Shown one piece after another: positions 44,868 to 54,675 of a stretch of 64,000 bases of DNA. Where the stretch lies: assembly GCF_003946305.1 (NCBI RefSeq), contig NZ_RHNS01000001.1, positions 1 through 64,000 of the forward strand, written 5' to 3'. The first letter of the stretch is position 1; each line of letters begins with the position of its first letter. The stretch is from Lacticaseibacillus porcinae. Lineage in GTDB: Bacteria; Bacillota; Bacilli; Lactobacillales; Lactobacillaceae. The position numbers and the translations under genes were made by a program. The notes beneath the pieces were generated by a model that did no database searches, was not told where the DNA came from, and saw nothing but the letters and a program-made list of their open reading frames with translations.

Positions 44868-46265
44868 TCAGTTTACGCGTGCGGGTACCCAAAGCTTTGA
44901 TTTAAATTGATGACCAGCAACTTTGAAGGTCAATGGTTGGACTTTGCTTGTGCGCTTCACTTCGATCGCCACCCGTCCAGATTTTGGCAACTTCACTTGA
45001 TCAACGAGTTGATGATGGGCGTAAACTTTTAATTTGGTGTTGGCTTTGGCGCTTGGCATGGTCACAGCGACGTTGGCAGTGACTTTAGCCTGTTGCTGAC
45101 GATACTGACTCAACGCGAGCTTAGGGGTGATATAATCGGCAGGTTTCAACAGCCCCAATTTGTTTTTCAATTGAAATAAGTGCAGATCTGCAGTGGTAAT
45201 TTGTTTGGTCGTCAACTGATGATTTTGTAAAGCGGCTTTGATCGCCGGTACCGCCGTCGCATAATCTGTCGCCAACACCGCATCATCGCCTGCTTGCAAA
45301 GCTAACACATCGATCGATGGAATATTGTGCGCCGCTTTGAACTGCCCGATCGCACCCATCCCTAACCCGTCGGTAATGATGACGCCACGGTAACCGAGTT
45401 GTTTGCGTAAAACCCCAGTAATGACTTTGTGTGACAAGCTTGCCGGGTAAGTGTTGTCGATGGCTTCCATCACAATATGGGTGACCATGATGCCGTCAAC
45501 ACCAGCATCGATCCCTGCTTTAAAGGGCAAAAGATCTTTTTTCTCAAGTTCAGCATAAGGTGTGGTGATCTTGGCAAACCCAGTATGAGTATCACCAGCG
45601 GCACCATAGCCTGGAAAATGCTTCAACGTCGCGCCAACGCCTTGTTTTTGCATAACGGGAACAACTTTTTTAATATACTCAGCAGTTGATTGGTAGCCTT
45701 GACCAAAAGTCCGATCATAAATATAATTGCTAGAATCTTCGGCGACATCTGCAATCGGGGCAAAGTTCCAATTTACCCCAACATATTTCAACGTTTCCGC
45801 AGTGAGCTTGGCTTGAGCTAAGACGTTACTCATGCCACCTGCCGCAAAGGCGTCTTGTGGGGAAGACCAGTTGGTATTTTGATAGCTGGGACTGTCGGAT
45901 AACCGTGAAACTGTTCCACCTTCTTGGTCCGTCGCAACTAACAATGGCACTTTAGCAGCGGCTTGATAGCTCGCGACGGTTTGCTTCAAGCTTTCTGCTG
46001 ACCCGGCTTGAAAATCGCTTCCGAATAACACGAGTCCGCCAAGGTGATACTTGGCGACATCACTTTTCACTTGTTCTGGTGTTGCTGGTGCACGACTGAT
46101 AAATAATTGACCGATTTGCTCATCAGTAGATAATTGTGAGATTTTTGCTTTTAAATCTGCTGTGGTAATGTGATCGCGACCAACTGCCGCGACTGGTTGT
46201 GCTGCCACTAAACTAAACCCTGTCGCCATTCCCAGTACAACGAGGCTGAATCCCCAATGTTTCAT
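44868..46265 (-). CDS. Secreted GH3 beta-N-acetylhexosaminidase-like protein
   Basis: A 465-aa NagZ-type family 3 glycosidase. A signal peptide (MKHWGFSLVVLGMATGFSLVAA...) with an AxA-like cleavage region near residue 27 predicts export. The catalytic domain shows TDQEGGTVSRL, KHFPGYGAAGDTH (the Asp/His pair) and IITDGLGMGAI with the nucleophile Asp. About 80 C-terminal residues form a probable beta-sandwich. It may trim muropeptides or other amino sugars outside the cell. It is read by itself after the yqeY terminator. Confidence 0.85.
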   Translation of the reverse strand: MKHWGFSLVVLGMATGFSLVAAQPVAAVGRDHITTADLKAKISQLSTDEQIGQLFISRAPATPEQVKSDVAKYHLGGLVLFGSDFQAGSAESLKQTVASYQAAAKVPLLVATDQEGGTVSRLSDSPSYQNTNWSSPQDAFAAGGMSNVLAQAKLTAETLKYVGVNWNFAPIADVAEDSSNYIYDRTFGQGYQSTAEYIKKVVPVMQKQGVGATLKHFPGYGAAGDTHTGFAKITTPYAELEKKDLLPFKAGIDAGVDGIMVTHIVMEAIDNTYPASLSHKVITGVLRKQLGYRGVIITDGLGMGAIGQFKAAHNIPSIDVLALQAGDDAVLATDYATAVPAIKAALQNHQLTTKQITTADLHLFQLKNKLGLLKPADYITPKLALSQYRQQQAKVTANVAVTMPSAKANTKLKVYAHHQLVDQVKLPKSGRVAIEVKRTSKVQPLTFKVAGHQFKSKLWVPARVN

Positions 46266-46302
46266 CGATTTCCCTACTTTTTCATAATTGTCGGTGGGCA
46301 TC

Positions 46303-46331
46303 AAAAAAGCCGTCGCGAAGACGGCTTTTTC
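46303..46331. terminator. rpsU-yqeY terminator
   Basis: A perfect 7-bp stem flanked by A6 and T5, abutting the yqeY stop. Confidence 0.88.
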
Positions 46332-46775
46332 TTAGCTCAGTTTTGCTTTGACGATACGGTTGACTAAAGCGCCATCCGCTTGCCCCTTGACTTTAGGCAT
46401 CAAGGTCTTCATCACCTTGCCAAAATCCGCCTTACCGGTTGCACCGGTTTCTTGGATCACAGAATCGACCAATGACTCAACCGCAGCTTCATCAAGTTGG
46501 GCTGGGAGATAACTCTCAACGATTTTGATTTCGCCTTCCAGTTGCGCCACGAGGTCGTCTCGACCAGCCGCCTTGAACTCGGCAAGGGAATCCTTGCGTT
46601 GTTTCAATTCGGTAGCTAAGACACTCTTCTCGTCGTCTTCCGTTAAGTCGTGGCCCAGTGAGATCTGCTTGTTTTGCACAGCAGCTTTCAACATCCGGAC
46701 TACGCTCAAGGTTTCTTTGTCCTTGGCCTTCATCGCGGTTTTCATTTGAGCTTGGAGCTCGTTGATCAACGCCAT
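46332..46775 (-). CDS. yqeY: GatB/YqeY domain protein
   Basis: A 147-aa YqeY protein, homologous to the tRNA-binding tail domain of GatB. It begins with the helical MALINELQAQMKTAMKAKDK and ends in the small C-terminal domain GKADFGKVMKTLMPKVKGQADG. It follows rpsU by 20 bp, an order widely conserved in Firmicutes. A role in tRNA or aminoacylation quality control is suspected but not established. Confidence 0.94.
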   Translation of the reverse strand: MALINELQAQMKTAMKAKDKETLSVVRMLKAAVQNKQISLGHDLTEDDEKSVLATELKQRKDSLAEFKAAGRDDLVAQLEGEIKIVESYLPAQLDEAAVESLVDSVIQETGATGKADFGKVMKTLMPKVKGQADGALVNRIVKAKLS

Positions 46776-46795
46776 TATTTCACCAAGTCCTTTGA

Positions 46796-46978
46796 TTAAA
46801 ACTTACGCTTCTTACGCTTACGAGCTGCTTCGGACTTAAGCTTACGCTTAACGCTTGGCTTCTCGTAGAATTCACGCTTACGGTATTCGGACAAGGTACC
46901 TGCCTTAGACACGGTGCGCTTGAAACGCCGAAGAGCATCATCGAGAGATTCGTTTTTCTTAACGACTGTCTTTGCCAT
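46796..46978 (-). CDS. rpsU: 30S ribosomal protein S21
   Basis: A 60-aa, highly basic protein ([20 protein letters not shown], ending in [10 protein letters not shown]), which is S21, bound near the anti-SD region of 16S rRNA. GGAGGGAGG precedes the ATG. Leads the rpsU-yqeY operon. Confidence 0.98.
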   Translation of the reverse strand: MAKTVVKKNESLDDALRRFKRTVSKAGTLSEYRKREFYEKPSVKRKLKSEAARKRKKRKF

Positions 46979-47042
46979 ATGATATCCCTCCCTCCGACAC
47001 TGTGTAACTACTGACAGATTACCCCACCAACAGTTCTAAGCT

Positions 47043-47071
47043 ATGATACCAAACCATCAAAACCGCGTCAA
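47043..47071 (-). promoter_or_regulatory. rpsU promoter
   Basis: TTGACG (47071-47066), a 17-bp spacer and TATCAT (47048-47043) on the minus strand. The start is near 47036, leaving a leader of about 58 nt. Confidence 0.8.
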
Positions 47072-47192
47072 TAAGGCATTGCTGATTTTTGATAAAAGTT
47101 TCATGCATTTTCACAAGGAAATTCGGCTTCAGCGGCGTACGTGCGGCATTCACGTGAAATCGCTGTGATTCAAAGAAACTACCCAGAAAATG

Positions 47193-47201
47193 TGCTAGAA
47201 T
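47193..47201 (+). promoter_or_regulatory. Extended -10 promoter of the PPDK regulator gene
   Basis: TGC followed by TAGAAT, 54 bp upstream of the start codon. There is no good -35 at 17 bp. Confidence 0.5.
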
Positions 47202-47255
47202 GAAGCTATTACCAATAAAAGCGCTATCAGCGCAATTCAACTTGGAGGATCGTCA

Positions 47256-48077
47256 ATGGCAGAAGAACTCAACTTCTACATTATTTCAGACTCAGTAGGT
47301 GAAACCGGCTTGAAGCTCGCTCAAGCCGTCGCCGCCCAATATGAAGACGTCGCACCGCGATATTTGCGTTTTCCTTTCGCACACACCGAAAGCAAACTCG
47401 AAGAGATCATCGACCAAGCCAAAGCCGACAATGCCGTCGTGATCGCCACTCTCGTCACCCCAGGCCTAGGCCAATATGCCAAAGCGTATGCCCAACAACA
47501 AGGGGTGACCTTCAACGAAGTCATGGCGCCATTATTGAAAGAAGCCACCGCCCACATTCACCAGCAACCTTCTGGTGTCGCTGGCACGGTGCACAATCTC
47601 AACGCCAAGTACTTTGATCGGATCTCAGCAATGGAATTTGCCGTGTTATACGACGATGGCAAAGATCCTAAAGGCTTTTTGGAAGCTGACATTGTGTTAC
47701 TCGGGGTTTCTCGCACCAGCAAAACGCCATTATCGCTGTTCTTGGCCAACCGCAACCTTAAAGTGGCGAACTTGCCATTGGTGCCAAACGCGCATATTCC
47801 TGATGAAATCTACAAAGTCGACCGCAAAAAGATCTTTGGTTTGACCACTGATGCTTCAGTGTTAATGGAATTTCGCCGTCAGCGGATGATCGCTTACGGG
47901 TTAAACCCAGACACTGCCTACTCTGCACGTGATCAAGTCAACGAAGAACTGGGCTTTGCAGAAAACTTGTACAAAGAATTAGGTTGTGAAGTGATCAACA
48001 CCGCGCACCGCTCCATCGAAGAAACAGCAACGTTGATCTTAGAAAAACTCGGTTTAGATGAATTCGACAACCAATAA
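47256..48077 (+). CDS. PPDK/PEP synthase regulatory kinase-pyrophosphorylase (DUF299)
   Basis: A 273-aa bifunctional serine/threonine kinase and pyrophosphorylase of the DUF299 family, which switches pyruvate phosphate dikinase or PEP synthase off and on. It begins FYIISDSVGETGLKLAQAV and has the P-loop GVSRTSKTPLSLFLA near 149-163. TTGGAGGATCGTCA precedes the ATG. Neither PPDK nor PEP synthase is encoded in this window, so its target lies elsewhere or differs. Confidence 0.93.
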   Translation: MAEELNFYIISDSVGETGLKLAQAVAAQYEDVAPRYLRFPFAHTESKLEEIIDQAKADNAVVIATLVTPGLGQYAKAYAQQQGVTFNEVMAPLLKEATAHIHQQPSGVAGTVHNLNAKYFDRISAMEFAVLYDDGKDPKGFLEADIVLLGVSRTSKTPLSLFLANRNLKVANLPLVPNAHIPDEIYKVDRKKIFGLTTDASVLMEFRRQRMIAYGLNPDTAYSARDQVNEELGFAENLYKELGCEVINTAHRSIEETATLILEKLGLDEFDNQ

Positions 48078-48081
48078 AGTC

Positions 48082-48124
48082 AAAAAGAATCGTTACCCAA
48101 AAGGTAGGGTAACGATTCTTTTTT
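48082..48124 (+). terminator. Terminator of the PPDK regulator gene
   Basis: An 11-bp or longer stem flanked by A5 and T6, shortly after the stop codon. Confidence 0.9.
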
Positions 48125-48173
48125 GACCAGCCAGATTCAATTCGTTCCCGTAATTGTAAAAATTAAATCATGT

Positions 48174-49076
48174 TTAGGCGTCTTCCCATAAAGCTGTTAA
48201 TTCATCAGGTTGATACTCACCTGTTTTCAACCAGTTGATTTCGACGCCATAAGGAGGAAAGTCTCGCGCATCGTCGACCCCAACATATGGCGTTTCTAAG
48301 ATCTTAGGAATATCGACTAACGCCGGGTGATGGGCAATGGCATTTAAACACTCGAAACCTAAAGTCCCAGCACCTAAATTCGTGTGGCGATCTTTATGTG
48401 CGCCTTGCGGATTCTTTGAGTCATTGAGATGTAAGACTTTGAGTTTATCTAACCCGATGACGTCATCGAATTCTTGCAACACGCCATCAAAATCATCGCG
48501 CACCGGATATCCGGCATCGGACATATGACAAGTGTCCATGCAAACGCCGACTTTGTCTTTCAAATCCACGCGTTCAATAATTGCCGCCAGCTCTTCAAAT
48601 CGGCGACCAACTTCTGTGCCTTTGCCTGCCATTGTTTCAAGGGCAATGATGACATGTTGATCAGGGGTAAGGATCTGATTCAACCCATCGGCAATTTGTT
48701 GGATCGCAGCCTCGGCCCCTGCACCCACATGCGCGCCAGGGTGAAAAGGCATGGCATAAGCATGCAATGCATCAGCCCGCGCCACTTCTTCTTTCATAAA
48801 CTGGACCGCAAAAGTAAAGTTTTGCGGTTTTTTGGTGTTACCGAGATTCACGATGTAAGGGGCGTGAATCACCAAATGACTTAATCCGCCTGCTTGCATG
48901 TCATCTAAGCCTTCAGGGATCTTCATTTGGTCGATCGGCTTGCGCCGAGTATTTTGTGGCGCGCCAGTATAAAACTGCAAGGTATTAGCGCCATAGCGCA
49001 ACGCCTCTTCAACTGCACCAGGAAACATCTTCGGCGCTTTCATTGAAACATTCGCACCAATTAAAAATTCAGACAT
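48174..49076 (-). CDS. nfo: Endonuclease IV
   Basis: A 300-aa AP endonuclease of base excision repair (TIM barrel, three zinc ions). Metal-ligand motifs are visible as [47 protein letters not shown] and [28 protein letters not shown] precedes the ATG. It converges with the PPDK regulator gene. Confidence 0.95.
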   Translation of the reverse strand: MSEFLIGANVSMKAPKMFPGAVEEALRYGANTLQFYTGAPQNTRRKPIDQMKIPEGLDDMQAGGLSHLVIHAPYIVNLGNTKKPQNFTFAVQFMKEEVARADALHAYAMPFHPGAHVGAGAEAAIQQIADGLNQILTPDQHVIIALETMAGKGTEVGRRFEELAAIIERVDLKDKVGVCMDTCHMSDAGYPVRDDFDGVLQEFDDVIGLDKLKVLHLNDSKNPQGAHKDRHTNLGAGTLGFECLNAIAHHPALVDIPKILETPYVGVDDARDFPPYGVEINWLKTGEYQPDELTALWEDA

Positions 49077-49138
49077 GTTTGACCTCCAAGCTTTGAGATA
49101 CCTTTATTGTCTCCGGTTTCAAGAGCAGTTGCAAGGTC

Positions 49139-49168
49139 AAAAAAGCATCCCGTAAGTCGGAATGCTTT
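49139..49168 (-). terminator. Terminator of the yitT-family gene
   Basis: A 9-bp imperfect stem with T6 on the minus strand, between the YitT-type gene and nfo. Confidence 0.75.
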
Positions 49169-49173
49169 CACCA

Positions 49174-50088
49174 TTAATCGGTCTTTGGTTCATAAAAACG
49201 ACCCATGATTTTGATCGAATCGCTCATTGACACGAACGCATAAGGATCACTGACTTTCATCGCCGTTTCAAAATCATACATTTCAGCCCGGGAGATGATG
49301 GTAAACAAAATCGTTTTTTCTTCGTGGCGGAAGGCCCCTTCTGCATCATGGACAATGGTGATCCCGCGACGCAAGGTGTTTTGGATTTCATTGATCACCG
49401 CTTTAGGATGTTCCGTCACGATCATCACTTGCAAACGTTGCTGGCGCGTATAAACGGAATCTAAGATCTTCCCGTTAATGAAAATCGCTAACGCGGAGTA
49501 CAACGCATGCGGCCAGTCATTGACAAATCCTGCAAAGAACAAGATCACGACGTTGACGGCGATATTGACAGTACCAATGGTGGTCCCAGTTTTCTTCCGC
49601 AAAACAATGCCGATGATGTCTAACCCACCAGTCGACAAGTTGTTCCGTAACGCAAACCCAGTGCCTAAGCCGTTGACCACGGCACCGAAGATCCCACAAA
49701 CAATGGGATCCGTGGTTAAAGGCTTCACGATCCCTAACCAGCGAATGGAAATCGAACTGAAAATAACCGCTAAAAAGGTGAAAATCGTAAAGCGATGCCC
49801 GATTTTACGCCAAGCTAACACAAACAATGGCACGTTCAGCAAGAACAACAAAGTCCCAGTGTTTAAGATATCAGTGGTGCGCAAGCCCCCAAACGGAATC
49901 GCAAAATCAAACCACTTGCGAACAATAGTTGCCAGCAACTGGGCCGCCCCAGTGATCCCACTGGCGAAAACCCCTGCTGGTTCCCAAAACATATTTAAGG
50001 CAATGCCGACACAAATCGCATAAAAAATGGCAGCCGTGAAACGACTCCAATTTTGATGGCGGCGAATGAGTCGATCAATTTCATGCAT
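49174..50088 (-). CDS. YitT-family membrane protein (DUF161/DUF2179)
   Basis: A 304-aa protein with about five membrane helices (first helix AAIFYAICVGIALNMFW, then GVFASGITGAAQL, the family's glycine-rich loop). A cytoplasmic C-terminal DUF2179 domain follows (about 215-300; VMIVTEHPKAVINEI ... TILFTIISRAEM). Topology and length match YitT/YqfU proteins, whose function is not established. Confidence 0.9.
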   Translation of the reverse strand: MHEIDRLIRRHQNWSRFTAAIFYAICVGIALNMFWEPAGVFASGITGAAQLLATIVRKWFDFAIPFGGLRTTDILNTGTLLFLLNVPLFVLAWRKIGHRFTIFTFLAVIFSSISIRWLGIVKPLTTDPIVCGIFGAVVNGLGTGFALRNNLSTGGLDIIGIVLRKKTGTTIGTVNIAVNVVILFFAGFVNDWPHALYSALAIFINGKILDSVYTRQQRLQVMIVTEHPKAVINEIQNTLRRGITIVHDAEGAFRHEEKTILFTIISRAEMYDFETAMKVSDPYAFVSMSDSIKIMGRFYEPKTD

Positions 50089-50132
50089 GACGAGATTCCT
50101 TTCTGAAAACGCAATGCGAGTAGTATAACACG

Positions 50133-50558
50133 CTACTCAGAAAATAGCGTAAGAAATTCCTCATAACCAGCACTTTTTAACTCATCAACTGGAATGAATT
50201 TCAACGCGGCGGAATTAATACAGTATCGCAAGCCCCCAGCCGCAGCTGGACCGTCGGTAAACACATGACCGAGATGTGAATTTGCCTGAGTTGAACGGAC
50301 CTCAGTGCGCGGCATCAATAACTTGTGATCAACATGCTCAGTAAGTCGCGTGATCGGCTTGGTGAAGCTCGGCCACCCGCACCCGGCGTCATATTTATCT
50401 AGTGACGAAAATAACGGTTCCCCAGACACCACATCAACATAGATCCCAGGTTCATCAAAATCGTCGTACTCACCTGTAAATGGATGCTCAGTGGCCGCAT
50501 GTTGCGTCACTTCATATTGCATTGGTGTCAAACGCTGTTTTAAGTCCTTATCATCCAT
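50133..50558 (-). CDS. msrB: Peptide-methionine (R)-S-oxide reductase
   Basis: A 141-aa MsrB that reduces methionine-R-sulfoxide in proteins. The catalytic cysteine is in [13 protein letters not shown] (about 117-129), and GCGWPSF and SHLGHVF are conserved. The two CxxC zinc motifs of many MsrBs are absent. AGGAGGGCTACACC precedes the ATG. It is monocistronic or read with the gene upstream. Confidence 0.94.
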   Translation of the reverse strand: MDDKDLKQRLTPMQYEVTQHAATEHPFTGEYDDFDEPGIYVDVVSGEPLFSSLDKYDAGCGWPSFTKPITRLTEHVDHKLLMPRTEVRSTQANSHLGHVFTDGPAAAGGLRYCINSAALKFIPVDELKSAGYEEFLTLFSE

Positions 50559-50612
50559 GGTGTAGCCCTCCTGTCCCTATATTGTACTAAACTCTTGCGC
50601 ACAACGGAAATC

Positions 50613-51041
50613 TTATGCTTGGGGATTACGTGGTAAATGATTACAAAAGCCGTTGGCGAGCAATTTCTTCAAATTACGTTGGGTCCGCCCATCGTCAAGT
50701 GAGATGTACTGCCCATTGTCGATCCCGAAGCGATAAGTTTGACCTTGATACTTCAACTCAAGCACAAAGTAATTGAGTTGGGCAGTCAGTTGCCACGCAG
50801 AGGTCTGATTCAATGAGATTTGCATCACATCAGGCTCACGCTTTGAACGCGGTGTGATCATCGTCAAGGTTGTTTCGGTAAACACCAACAATACGGTTTG
50901 GTTGCCAAATAGCGACCGCATCGCATCACCTTGGAACCATTGACCAAAGCCTTTGCGAATGGTGGTATATAAAACCAGATCATTTTCAGTAAAACCTGCG
51001 TGAGCTAAGAGGTCGTTGGTTTGTTCAGTGAGGCTGCGCAT
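50613..51041 (-). CDS. Uncharacterised 142-aa protein, possibly PH-like
   Basis: I do not recognise this protein. It has a short helical start, then a run of about seven beta strands (VLLVFTETTLTMITP, FVLELKYQGQTYRFGID) and a C-terminal helix (GRTQRNLKKLLANGF). The pattern suggests a bacterial PH-like or similar beta-barrel fold. No signal peptide or membrane helix. AAGGAGCATACTG precedes the ATG. It is located between aspS and msrB. Confidence 0.6.
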   Translation of the reverse strand: MRSLTEQTNDLLAHAGFTENDLVLYTTIRKGFGQWFQGDAMRSLFGNQTVLLVFTETTLTMITPRSKREPDVMQISLNQTSAWQLTAQLNYFVLELKYQGQTYRFGIDNGQYISLDDGRTQRNLKKLLANGFCNHLPRNPQA

Positions 51042-51163
51042 CAGTATGCTCCTTTTTATTCAAAAAATGTCAACAATGTATGGCGAAATGAAATCAACTA
51101 CAAATGGACACGGTTTCACCTCCAATTACGCTTATTCTACCCTACTCCCAAACAAACACAATG

Positions 51164-51199
51164 AAAAACGCCTGACTCTCAACAAAAGAGTCAGGCGTT
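51164..51199 (-). terminator. hisS-aspS terminator
   Basis: A stem of about 13 bp followed by T5 on the minus strand, 10 bp past the aspS stop. Confidence 0.88.
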
Positions 51200-51208
51200 A
51201 GCTTTCAA

Positions 51209-53008
51209 CTAAGCTTCAGGATCATCGTCATGTTCGTGTTCAGGGTCAACCCCGGCACGCACTTCGATACCAAGATCAACGAGTTGCTTGTCTGCAACTG
51301 GATAAGGCGCTTTGGTCATTGGTTCAGAAGCTTTGGAGTTCTTAGGGAAAGCAATGACATCACGAATGTTGTCACGGCCAGTTAACAACATGGCGAAGCG
51401 ATCCAACCCGATGGCCAAGCCGCCATGCGGTGGGAACCCGAAGTCTAAAGCACTCAACAAGAACCCAAAGGCTTTTTCTGCACGTTCTGGGGTAAAGCCT
51501 AAAGCGTGAAGCATTTTTTCTTGGATCTCGCGAGTGTGGATACGAATCGAGCCGCCGCCTAATTCGTAACCGTTCAACACGATATCATAAGATTGCGCAT
51601 GTGCGGCGTGTGGATCAGTGTCCAACAAGTGCACATCTTCTTCATTTGGCATGGTGAATGGATGGTGGGCTGGGACCCAACGATCGATCCCTTCATCATA
51701 TTCAAACAATGGCCAGTCAACGACCCAGCAGAAAGCAAATTTGCTTTCGTCGATCAAGTTCAATTCATGACCAAAATGCGTCCGCAAGTAACCAAGAGAA
51801 GCGGCAACCACAGCTGGTTGATCCGCAACAAATAAGATCAAGTCGCCTGACTTCGCAGACAAGGCTGACGTCAATGCTGCACCATCGCCGAAGAACTTGG
51901 CAATTGGGCCAGTGATGCCGTCGTCAGTGACTTTGAGCCATGCTAAGCCCTTGGCACCAAAGCGCTTGATGTAGTCTTGTTGTGCGTCGATCTTCTTGCG
52001 AGAATATGCGGCAGCTGCACCAGGTGCGACGATTGCACGGACTTGACCGCCGTTGGCAACAGCACCGGAGAACACTTTGAAGTCAGAGTCTTTGACGAGG
52101 TCTGAGACATCTTGAATTTCCATACCGAAGCGCAGATCAGGCTTATCAGAACCGTACTTATCCATGGCATCTTGCCAGTTGATCCGTTGGAAAGGCGTTT
52201 TAACATCGATGCCTTTAACGTCTTTCATGACTTTTTTGATCAAACCTTCAGTCAGATCTTGGATTTCTTCAGCAGATAAGAAACTGGTTTCCATATCGAT
52301 TTGCGTAAATTCAGGTTGGCGATCCCCACGCAAGTCTTCATCGCGGAAGCAACGCGCGATTTGATAATAACGATCAAAGCCGGCACCCATCAACAATTGT
52401 TTAAACAATTGTGGGGATTGTGGCAAGGCGTAGAAACTCCCTGGATAAATCCGAGAAGGCACCAAATAATCGCGGGCCCCTTCAGGCGTGGACGCCGTCA
52501 AGGTTGGCGTTTCAACATCGATGAAGCCTTCGGAATCAAAGTACGCATGCGTTGCGGTCATGATCTTTGAACGGGTGATCAAAGCTTGTTGCATTTCAGG
52601 ACGGCGTAAATCTAAGTAGCGATACTTGAGTTTCGTTTCTTCAGAAGCATTAACGCCATCAACGATATCAAAAGGTACGGTTTTAGCTTTGTTCAATACC
52701 GTAACTGATGAAATGGCCACTTCAACTTGGCCAGTTTTCATTTTGTTGTTGATTGCTGCATCGTCACGAGCGCGCACTAAACCAGTGGCTTCGATGACAT
52801 ATTCGCTACGTAAGTCTTCAGCAACGGCCAAAGCATCCGCGTTGATTTCTTGAGAAAATACCAATTGCACGATACCAGCACGGTCGCGTAAATCAATAAA
52901 AATCAAATTCCCAAGGTCGCGGCGCTTTTGCACCCAACCTTTTAAGGTAACAGTTTCACCGATATGTTGTTCGGTGACGTCGCCTGCATAATAAGTTCGC
53001 TTAGCCAC
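51209..53008 (-). CDS. aspS: Aspartate-tRNA ligase
   Basis: A 599-aa bacterial-type class IIb synthetase. OB-fold (1-about 105), catalytic core with motif 2 ([18 protein letters not shown]), the bacterial GAD insertion (about 280-420) and motif 3 ([14 protein letters not shown]). The start is GTG 53008 with GGAGGATTAATC upstream, 2 bp after hisS. Co-transcribed with hisS and ended by the terminator at 51164-51199. It may charge only tRNA-Asp because asnS is also present. Confidence 0.96.
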   Translation of the reverse strand: MAKRTYYAGDVTEQHIGETVTLKGWVQKRRDLGNLIFIDLRDRAGIVQLVFSQEINADALAVAEDLRSEYVIEATGLVRARDDAAINNKMKTGQVEVAISSVTVLNKAKTVPFDIVDGVNASEETKLKYRYLDLRRPEMQQALITRSKIMTATHAYFDSEGFIDVETPTLTASTPEGARDYLVPSRIYPGSFYALPQSPQLFKQLLMGAGFDRYYQIARCFRDEDLRGDRQPEFTQIDMETSFLSAEEIQDLTEGLIKKVMKDVKGIDVKTPFQRINWQDAMDKYGSDKPDLRFGMEIQDVSDLVKDSDFKVFSGAVANGGQVRAIVAPGAAAAYSRKKIDAQQDYIKRFGAKGLAWLKVTDDGITGPIAKFFGDGAALTSALSAKSGDLILFVADQPAVVAASLGYLRTHFGHELNLIDESKFAFCWVVDWPLFEYDEGIDRWVPAHHPFTMPNEEDVHLLDTDPHAAHAQSYDIVLNGYELGGGSIRIHTREIQEKMLHALGFTPERAEKAFGFLLSALDFGFPPHGGLAIGLDRFAMLLTGRDNIRDVIAFPKNSKASEPMTKAPYPVADKQLVDLGIEVRAGVDPEHEHDDDPEA

Positions 53009-53010
53009 GA

Positions 53011-54291
53011 TTAATCCTCCAACGTTTCTTTGTATAAACTGGCAAATTGTTCCACGACGACTTTTTGATCAACAGTTTGTTGCTCGCCTGTCGCCATGTC
53101 TTTGACTTGCACGGTGCCATCAGCGATTTCACTTTCGCCTAAGGTCAACACCAAACGTGCGCCTGCTTTGTTGGCAGACTTGAACTGGGCTTTGGCTTTG
53201 CGACCTAAGTAGTCCATATCCACAGCGTAACCTTGCTTGCGAATGGCAGTGGCAAGCTTCAATGCAGTTGGTGCGGCACTTTCATCGATTGACACAATGT
53301 ATGCTGGCAACACGCTAGGCTTTTGTTTGCCTTGCATCAATAACATCAACCGTTCAACGCCCATCCCAAAGCCAACACCAGGTGTTTCTGGGCCGCCGAG
53401 TTCTTCAACTAAACCGTTGTAACGGCCACCACCTAAAATTGTGGTATAGCCACCACCAAAGACTGGATCGCCTGACATCACTTCAAAAATGGTGTGGTTG
53501 TAGTAATCCAACCCACGGACCATATCAGGATCGACAACATAGTCGATACCGAGGTTTTCTAAGTTGGCTTTAACAGCATCAAAATGCGCTTGGGCTTCAG
53601 GAGTGAGGTAATCTAAGATCTTCGGTGCGTTGGCTACGAGTTCTTGATCATGTTTATCTTTAGAATCTAAGACACGCAATGGGTTTTTCTCCAAGCGGAT
53701 CTTAGAATCATCAGATAATTCATCTTTGAACGGTGTCAAGAAGTCGATCAAGGCTTTGTGATAAGCTTTGCGACTTTCTGGATCGCCTAAGGTGTTGATG
53801 GCAAAACGTAATTTCGTGGCGCCCATGCTTTCCAGCAAGTCTTTGGCTAAAGCAATCACTTCTGCATCTAATACAGGACTTTCGGAACCGAATGCTTCGA
53901 CACCGATTTGATGGAATTCACGTTGACGACCAGATTGTGGGCGTTCATAGCGGAACATCGACCCCATGTAGAAAACTTTCACAGGCTTTGCATGTTCTGG
54001 CCCATATAATTTGTTTTCAACATAAGCGCGGACGACACCGGCAGTGCCTTCAGGACGCAAGGCCATGGTGCGGCCGCCTTTATCATCGAAGACATACATT
54101 TCTTTGGTGACGATATCGGAAGTATCACCTGCAGAACGGGAGAAGACTTCGACGTTTTCAAATAACGGCGTGCGGATCTCTTGGTAGCGATAGCGCGTCA
54201 AAATGTCGCGGGCTGTTGCTTCAACTTGTTGCCACAGTTCACTTTGGCCAGGCAGAATGTCTGCGGTGCCTTTTGGTCGTTGGTAGCTCAT
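53011..54291 (-). CDS. hisS: Histidine-tRNA ligase
   Basis: A 426-aa class IIa synthetase. It begins with [12 protein letters not shown], motif 2 is [21 protein letters not shown], and the HisA/HisB signatures are [11 protein letters not shown] and [14 protein letters not shown]. The C-terminal anticodon-binding domain starts near 330. The operon leader contains a T-box. Leads hisS-aspS, the order seen in Bacillus near rel and dtd. Confidence 0.97.
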   Translation of the reverse strand: MSYQRPKGTADILPGQSELWQQVEATARDILTRYRYQEIRTPLFENVEVFSRSAGDTSDIVTKEMYVFDDKGGRTMALRPEGTAGVVRAYVENKLYGPEHAKPVKVFYMGSMFRYERPQSGRQREFHQIGVEAFGSESPVLDAEVIALAKDLLESMGATKLRFAINTLGDPESRKAYHKALIDFLTPFKDELSDDSKIRLEKNPLRVLDSKDKHDQELVANAPKILDYLTPEAQAHFDAVKANLENLGIDYVVDPDMVRGLDYYNHTIFEVMSGDPVFGGGYTTILGGGRYNGLVEELGGPETPGVGFGMGVERLMLLMQGKQKPSVLPAYIVSIDESAAPTALKLATAIRKQGYAVDMDYLGRKAKAQFKSANKAGARLVLTLGESEIADGTVQVKDMATGEQQTVDQKVVVEQFASLYKETLED

Positions 54292-54304
54292 CTAACTATC
54301 TCCT

Positions 54305-54520
54305 TTTTTCGTCCATCCGTAAAAAAAGACACCCCTCGATTGAACGAAGGGTGCAAGCACGGTACCACCTTGTGATTTAACTCACGCCATAACGGTGGCG
54401 ACCGGAGTAACTCTGCCTCCACTGCGTCTTGTCGATCATTGTCAGCTTGCACCAGTTCTGACTCGCTTCAGGCGATCTCTCTTACAGTTTCTACGGCTCG
54501 GATGTCTTAATTACTTATTG
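54305..54520 (-). promoter_or_regulatory. T-box leader of hisS-aspS, apparent GAC specifier
   Basis: The minus strand holds the T-box core AAGGTGGTACCGTGC and then an intrinsic terminator (54354-54321, T7). In stem I, a 4-bp GATC helix is followed by GACAAG in the position of the specifier loop. The specifier therefore appears to be GAC (54433-54431, Asp), not CAC (His). The 5' side has the expected AGAGA. The codon call is by eye. Confidence 0.85.
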
Positions 54521-54550
54521 AGAATAGCCCAGATAATGCGTGATTGTCAA
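54521..54550 (-). promoter_or_regulatory. hisS-aspS promoter
   Basis: TTGACA (54550-54545), an 18-bp spacer and TATTCT (54526-54521) on the minus strand, leading into the T-box. Confidence 0.75.
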
Positions 54551-54639
54551 GGCTTTTCGCCGGCGAGTGCAGCCACTTGCTGAAAATCTAACGGAATCCT
54601 TGAATTGCTAGAATTGTAGTCGTGTTCATAGGCAAAATT

Positions 54640-54648
54640 TGGTATAAT
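54640..54648 (+). promoter_or_regulatory. Amidase promoter (extended -10)
   Basis: TGG followed by the consensus TATAAT, 28 bp before the start codon. The -35 is weak. Confidence 0.65.
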
Positions 54649-54675
54649 TATGCTAGAAAAATAAGGACTGATCAC

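Noticed and set aside
47019-47240. 73-codon frame upstream of rpsU (minus)
   Set aside because: It covers the rpsU promoter and the divergent promoter, has no RBS and no recognisable protein features.
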